Of a DNA stretch of 5,197 bases, positions 3,595 through 5,197 are shown in pieces. The notes below the pieces were generated by a model. That model saw only the letters and a program-made list of their open reading frames with translations, made no database searches and was not told the DNA's origin. How positions within the stretch are numbered: position 1 is the first letter of the stretch; every line of letters begins with the position of its first letter. The DNA lies in NCBI GenBank assembly GCA_947442115.1, contig CANEVK010000212.1, forward strand, positions 1 through 5,197. The letters run 5' to 3'. Origin of the DNA: Bacteriovoracaceae bacterium (GTDB taxonomy: Bacteria > Bdellovibrionota > Bacteriovoracia > Bacteriovoracales > Bacteriovoracaceae). Both the position numbers and the translations under genes were made by a program.

Positions 3595-5197
3595 CTAAAA
3601 GGTATACTGGGCCCCTGCCACTAAACTACGACCGGCCAGAGGAGCAATGTCTTTAAGTGTCGAGGTATGCAACCTTGCCTCTTGGTTAAGAAGATTTTTA
3701 ATTCTTCCAAATAGACTCCATCGCCCGTCATTTTCAAGAATTTGATAAAATAAACCAGCATTCAGAAGCGTAAAACTTTTTGTGCGGCTTTCGTTCTCAG
3801 CTGTTTGATGTTGCTCAAAATTATATTGAGCTTCAACATCCCCACTCCAGCGGTCTTTTAATAACTCTAAACCAACTGCAACTCGAGGGGGTGAAATGCG
3901 TGGTAAATTATCCCCTGAACCTTTTTCTACACCGCGAACAAAATCAGCCTTGGTGGTGACATGCAGTGCAGACTCACCTAACCTTTTCTTACCTTCAAAT
4001 TCAAGCCCATAAAAAAGGGCATCAATCTGCTTAAAACGAGAAACTTTAAGATCTCCATCGTCACCAGGAGGAGTGTCCTCATTGGTTAAAAATAACGTAA
4101 TATAATCTTTAAAGTCTTGAGCAAAAAAGTTGAGTTGGGTTTGAACTGAATCCGACTTATATTTTAGACCCGTATCCAGGGCAAAGGCTTTCTCTTTTTT
4201 TAAATTTTCAGATCCCTCTTCATAAGTGCCAGAGGCCACGTGAAATCCTTCAGCAAAGAGCTCCTGAAAGTTAGGCAATCTTTCTGTATAACTTAAAGCA
4301 ACGTTTCCTTGATGCGTTTCACTGAATGCATGCTTGTAACCTAATGACCCGTTATACCCAACAAATGAACGGGCCTTTCCAGCAGAAGACTCATCTTTGA
4401 CATTGCCCGATTCCGCACGGGCACCAAATGAAACGGCATCACTTCCAAGACTCATTTCTTGCAAGGTAAAAAGAGAGACCACTTGATTACGCGATGTGGG
4501 AAGGTAAGCTTCCTCACCTACAGCAGAAAAATTAAAGAACTGAGTCTGAAGACCAGTGATACCTTTCACCGAAGAAAGCTCTGACATAAGTTCCAGTCGA
4601 GATTCATTTCCCTCATTGGTAAAAGTTGTGCCAACTGCACCTGATTCAAATTCTTTATGGCCATAATCGGCCTGGGCGGTTTTAAAGCGAATACTTTTGA
4701 GAATATCCCCAGCGACGTAATACTCACCGTGAAACTCTAGACGGTCTTGCTTCATTTTAATATCAACTGTTTCTTCAGCAACGGTGCCATAAAACTGATC
4801 AAAAAAGTAATAAGAAAGGCCGGCATAACCTCTATTAAAAATTCTTGAGGCCCCAATACCAGCAGTCTTTTGCACACTTCCACTATTTGTTAACTTATCG
4901 ACATTCATCATTTCGCCAAGATCACTGGCCCGCTCTTTCTTATTGGGTTTAGGAATTCTCAGGTCATTGGCATTTCGATAACCAGCATCCGCATGGATCA
5001 TCCATTGATCACTACCGTAATCTAATTTCGCCCCCGCACTTAAAGCATCTTGAGCGGAATCACCTTGAATTAAAATATCCTGAGAGCTTCCTTCTTCAAA
5101 CTTTTTATGGATACGGTTAGTGTTCATATTCACCACACCCCCAACAGCACTTGATCCATAAAGAAGACTCATGGGTCCACGAACCACTTCGATTGAA
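3595..5197 (-). CDS. TonB-dependent outer-membrane receptor, ZnuD-like; N-terminus beyond the right edge
   Basis: The frame is open at base 5197 and ends with TAG at 3597-3595, giving 533 visible residues. It enters in the plug domain at IEVVRGPMSLLYGSSAVGGVVNM, the hallmark plug motif. The rest is a 22-strand-type beta barrel with alternating residues, TERLPNFQELFAEG before a conserved GTYEEGSENLKKE segment, and a C-terminal NLLNQEARLHTSTLKDIAPLAGR ending in the outer-membrane signature ...AGAQYTF. These stretches resemble the ZnuD-type zinc receptors as I remember them, but the His/Asp-rich loop often found in ZnuD is absent from the visible part, so zinc is a tentative substrate. The receptor takes up its ligand using the proton motive force through TonB-ExbBD. 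The signal peptide, TonB box and most of the plug are missing because of the window edge. Its promoter is not visible. A GTG at 5187 is an internal Val codon, not a start. Confidence 0.92.
   Translation of the reverse strand, partial: SIEVVRGPMSLLYGSSAVGGVVNMNTNRIHKKFEEGSSQDILIQGDSAQDALSAGAKLDYGSDQWMIHADAGYRNANDLRIPKPNKKERASDLGEMMNVDKLTNSGSVQKTAGIGASRIFNRGYAGLSYYFFDQFYGTVAEETVDIKMKQDRLEFHGEYYVAGDILKSIRFKTAQADYGHKEFESGAVGTTFTNEGNESRLELMSELSSVKGITGLQTQFFNFSAVGEEAYLPTSRNQVVSLFTLQEMSLGSDAVSFGARAESGNVKDESSAGKARSFVGYNGSLGYKHAFSETHQGNVALSYTERLPNFQELFAEGFHVASGTYEEGSENLKKEKAFALDTGLKYKSDSVQTQLNFFAQDFKDYITLFLTNEDTPPGDDGDLKVSRFKQIDALFYGLEFEGKKRLGESALHVTTKADFVRGVEKGSGDNLPRISPPRVAVGLELLKDRWSGDVEAQYNFEQHQTAENESRTKSFTLLNAGLFYQILENDGRWSLFGRIKNLLNQEARLHTSTLKDIAPLAGRSLVAGAQYTF

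Noticed and set aside
5185..5187. GTG at 5187 as start of the TonB receptor
   Set aside because: The frame continues upstream as SIEVVRGP, the conserved plug motif, so this is an internal Val codon and the gene is cut by the window edge.

Overview
This is an AT-rich bacterial chromosome segment (roughly 40% G+C by eye) from a Gram-negative organism: it encodes an outer-membrane TonB-dependent receptor and several proteins with Sec-type signal peptides. The HD-GYP-like regulator with an RPDGSGFP motif, the many small secreted proteins of unknown function, and a secreted polysaccharide deacetylase beside a lytic transglycosylase suggest Bdellovibrionota, probably the Bacteriovorax/Peredibacter side. 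That placement is inference from gene style, not from a marker gene.

Layout. Bases 214-1 (minus) hold the 5' end of a hydrophilic protein that runs off the left edge. Divergent from it, 339-1292 (plus) encodes a degenerate HD-GYP-type signalling protein, followed by a small secreted acidic protein (1358-1606) and a secreted SLT-family lytic transglycosylase (1762-2415). A secreted NodB/CE4 polysaccharide deacetylase (3271-2417, minus) meets the transglycosylase tail to tail with a single base between the stop codons. Divergent from the deacetylase is a small secreted, charged helical protein (3355-3594, plus). Its stop codon abuts directly on the stop codon of a ZnuD-like TonB-dependent receptor (minus, 3595 to the right edge), whose N-terminus lies outside the window.

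The most notable signal is regulatory. The string GGCA-N6-TTGC, with the invariant -24/-12 spacing of a sigma-54 (RpoN) promoter, occurs three times by my reading. Each copy lies in the correct orientation just upstream of a start codon: the left-edge gene, the lytic transglycosylase and the 79-residue secreted protein. The predicted transcription starts give leaders of about 19, 1 and 12 bases. In two of them a Shine-Dalgarno sequence survives in the leader. In the transglycosylase the AGGAGG lies too close to the ATG and upstream of the predicted +1, so the mRNA would be almost leaderless. The other three starts (339, 1358, 3271) lack a Shine-Dalgarno sequence and each has a TATAAT-like hexamer exactly six bases before the ATG, as expected for leaderless mRNAs made by the housekeeping sigma factor.

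Together the window looks like an envelope/peptidoglycan locus in which a glycan-cleaving enzyme, a glycan-deacetylating enzyme and small exported proteins are encoded side by side, part of it apparently under RpoN control. No RNA gene, mobile element or CRISPR array was seen.
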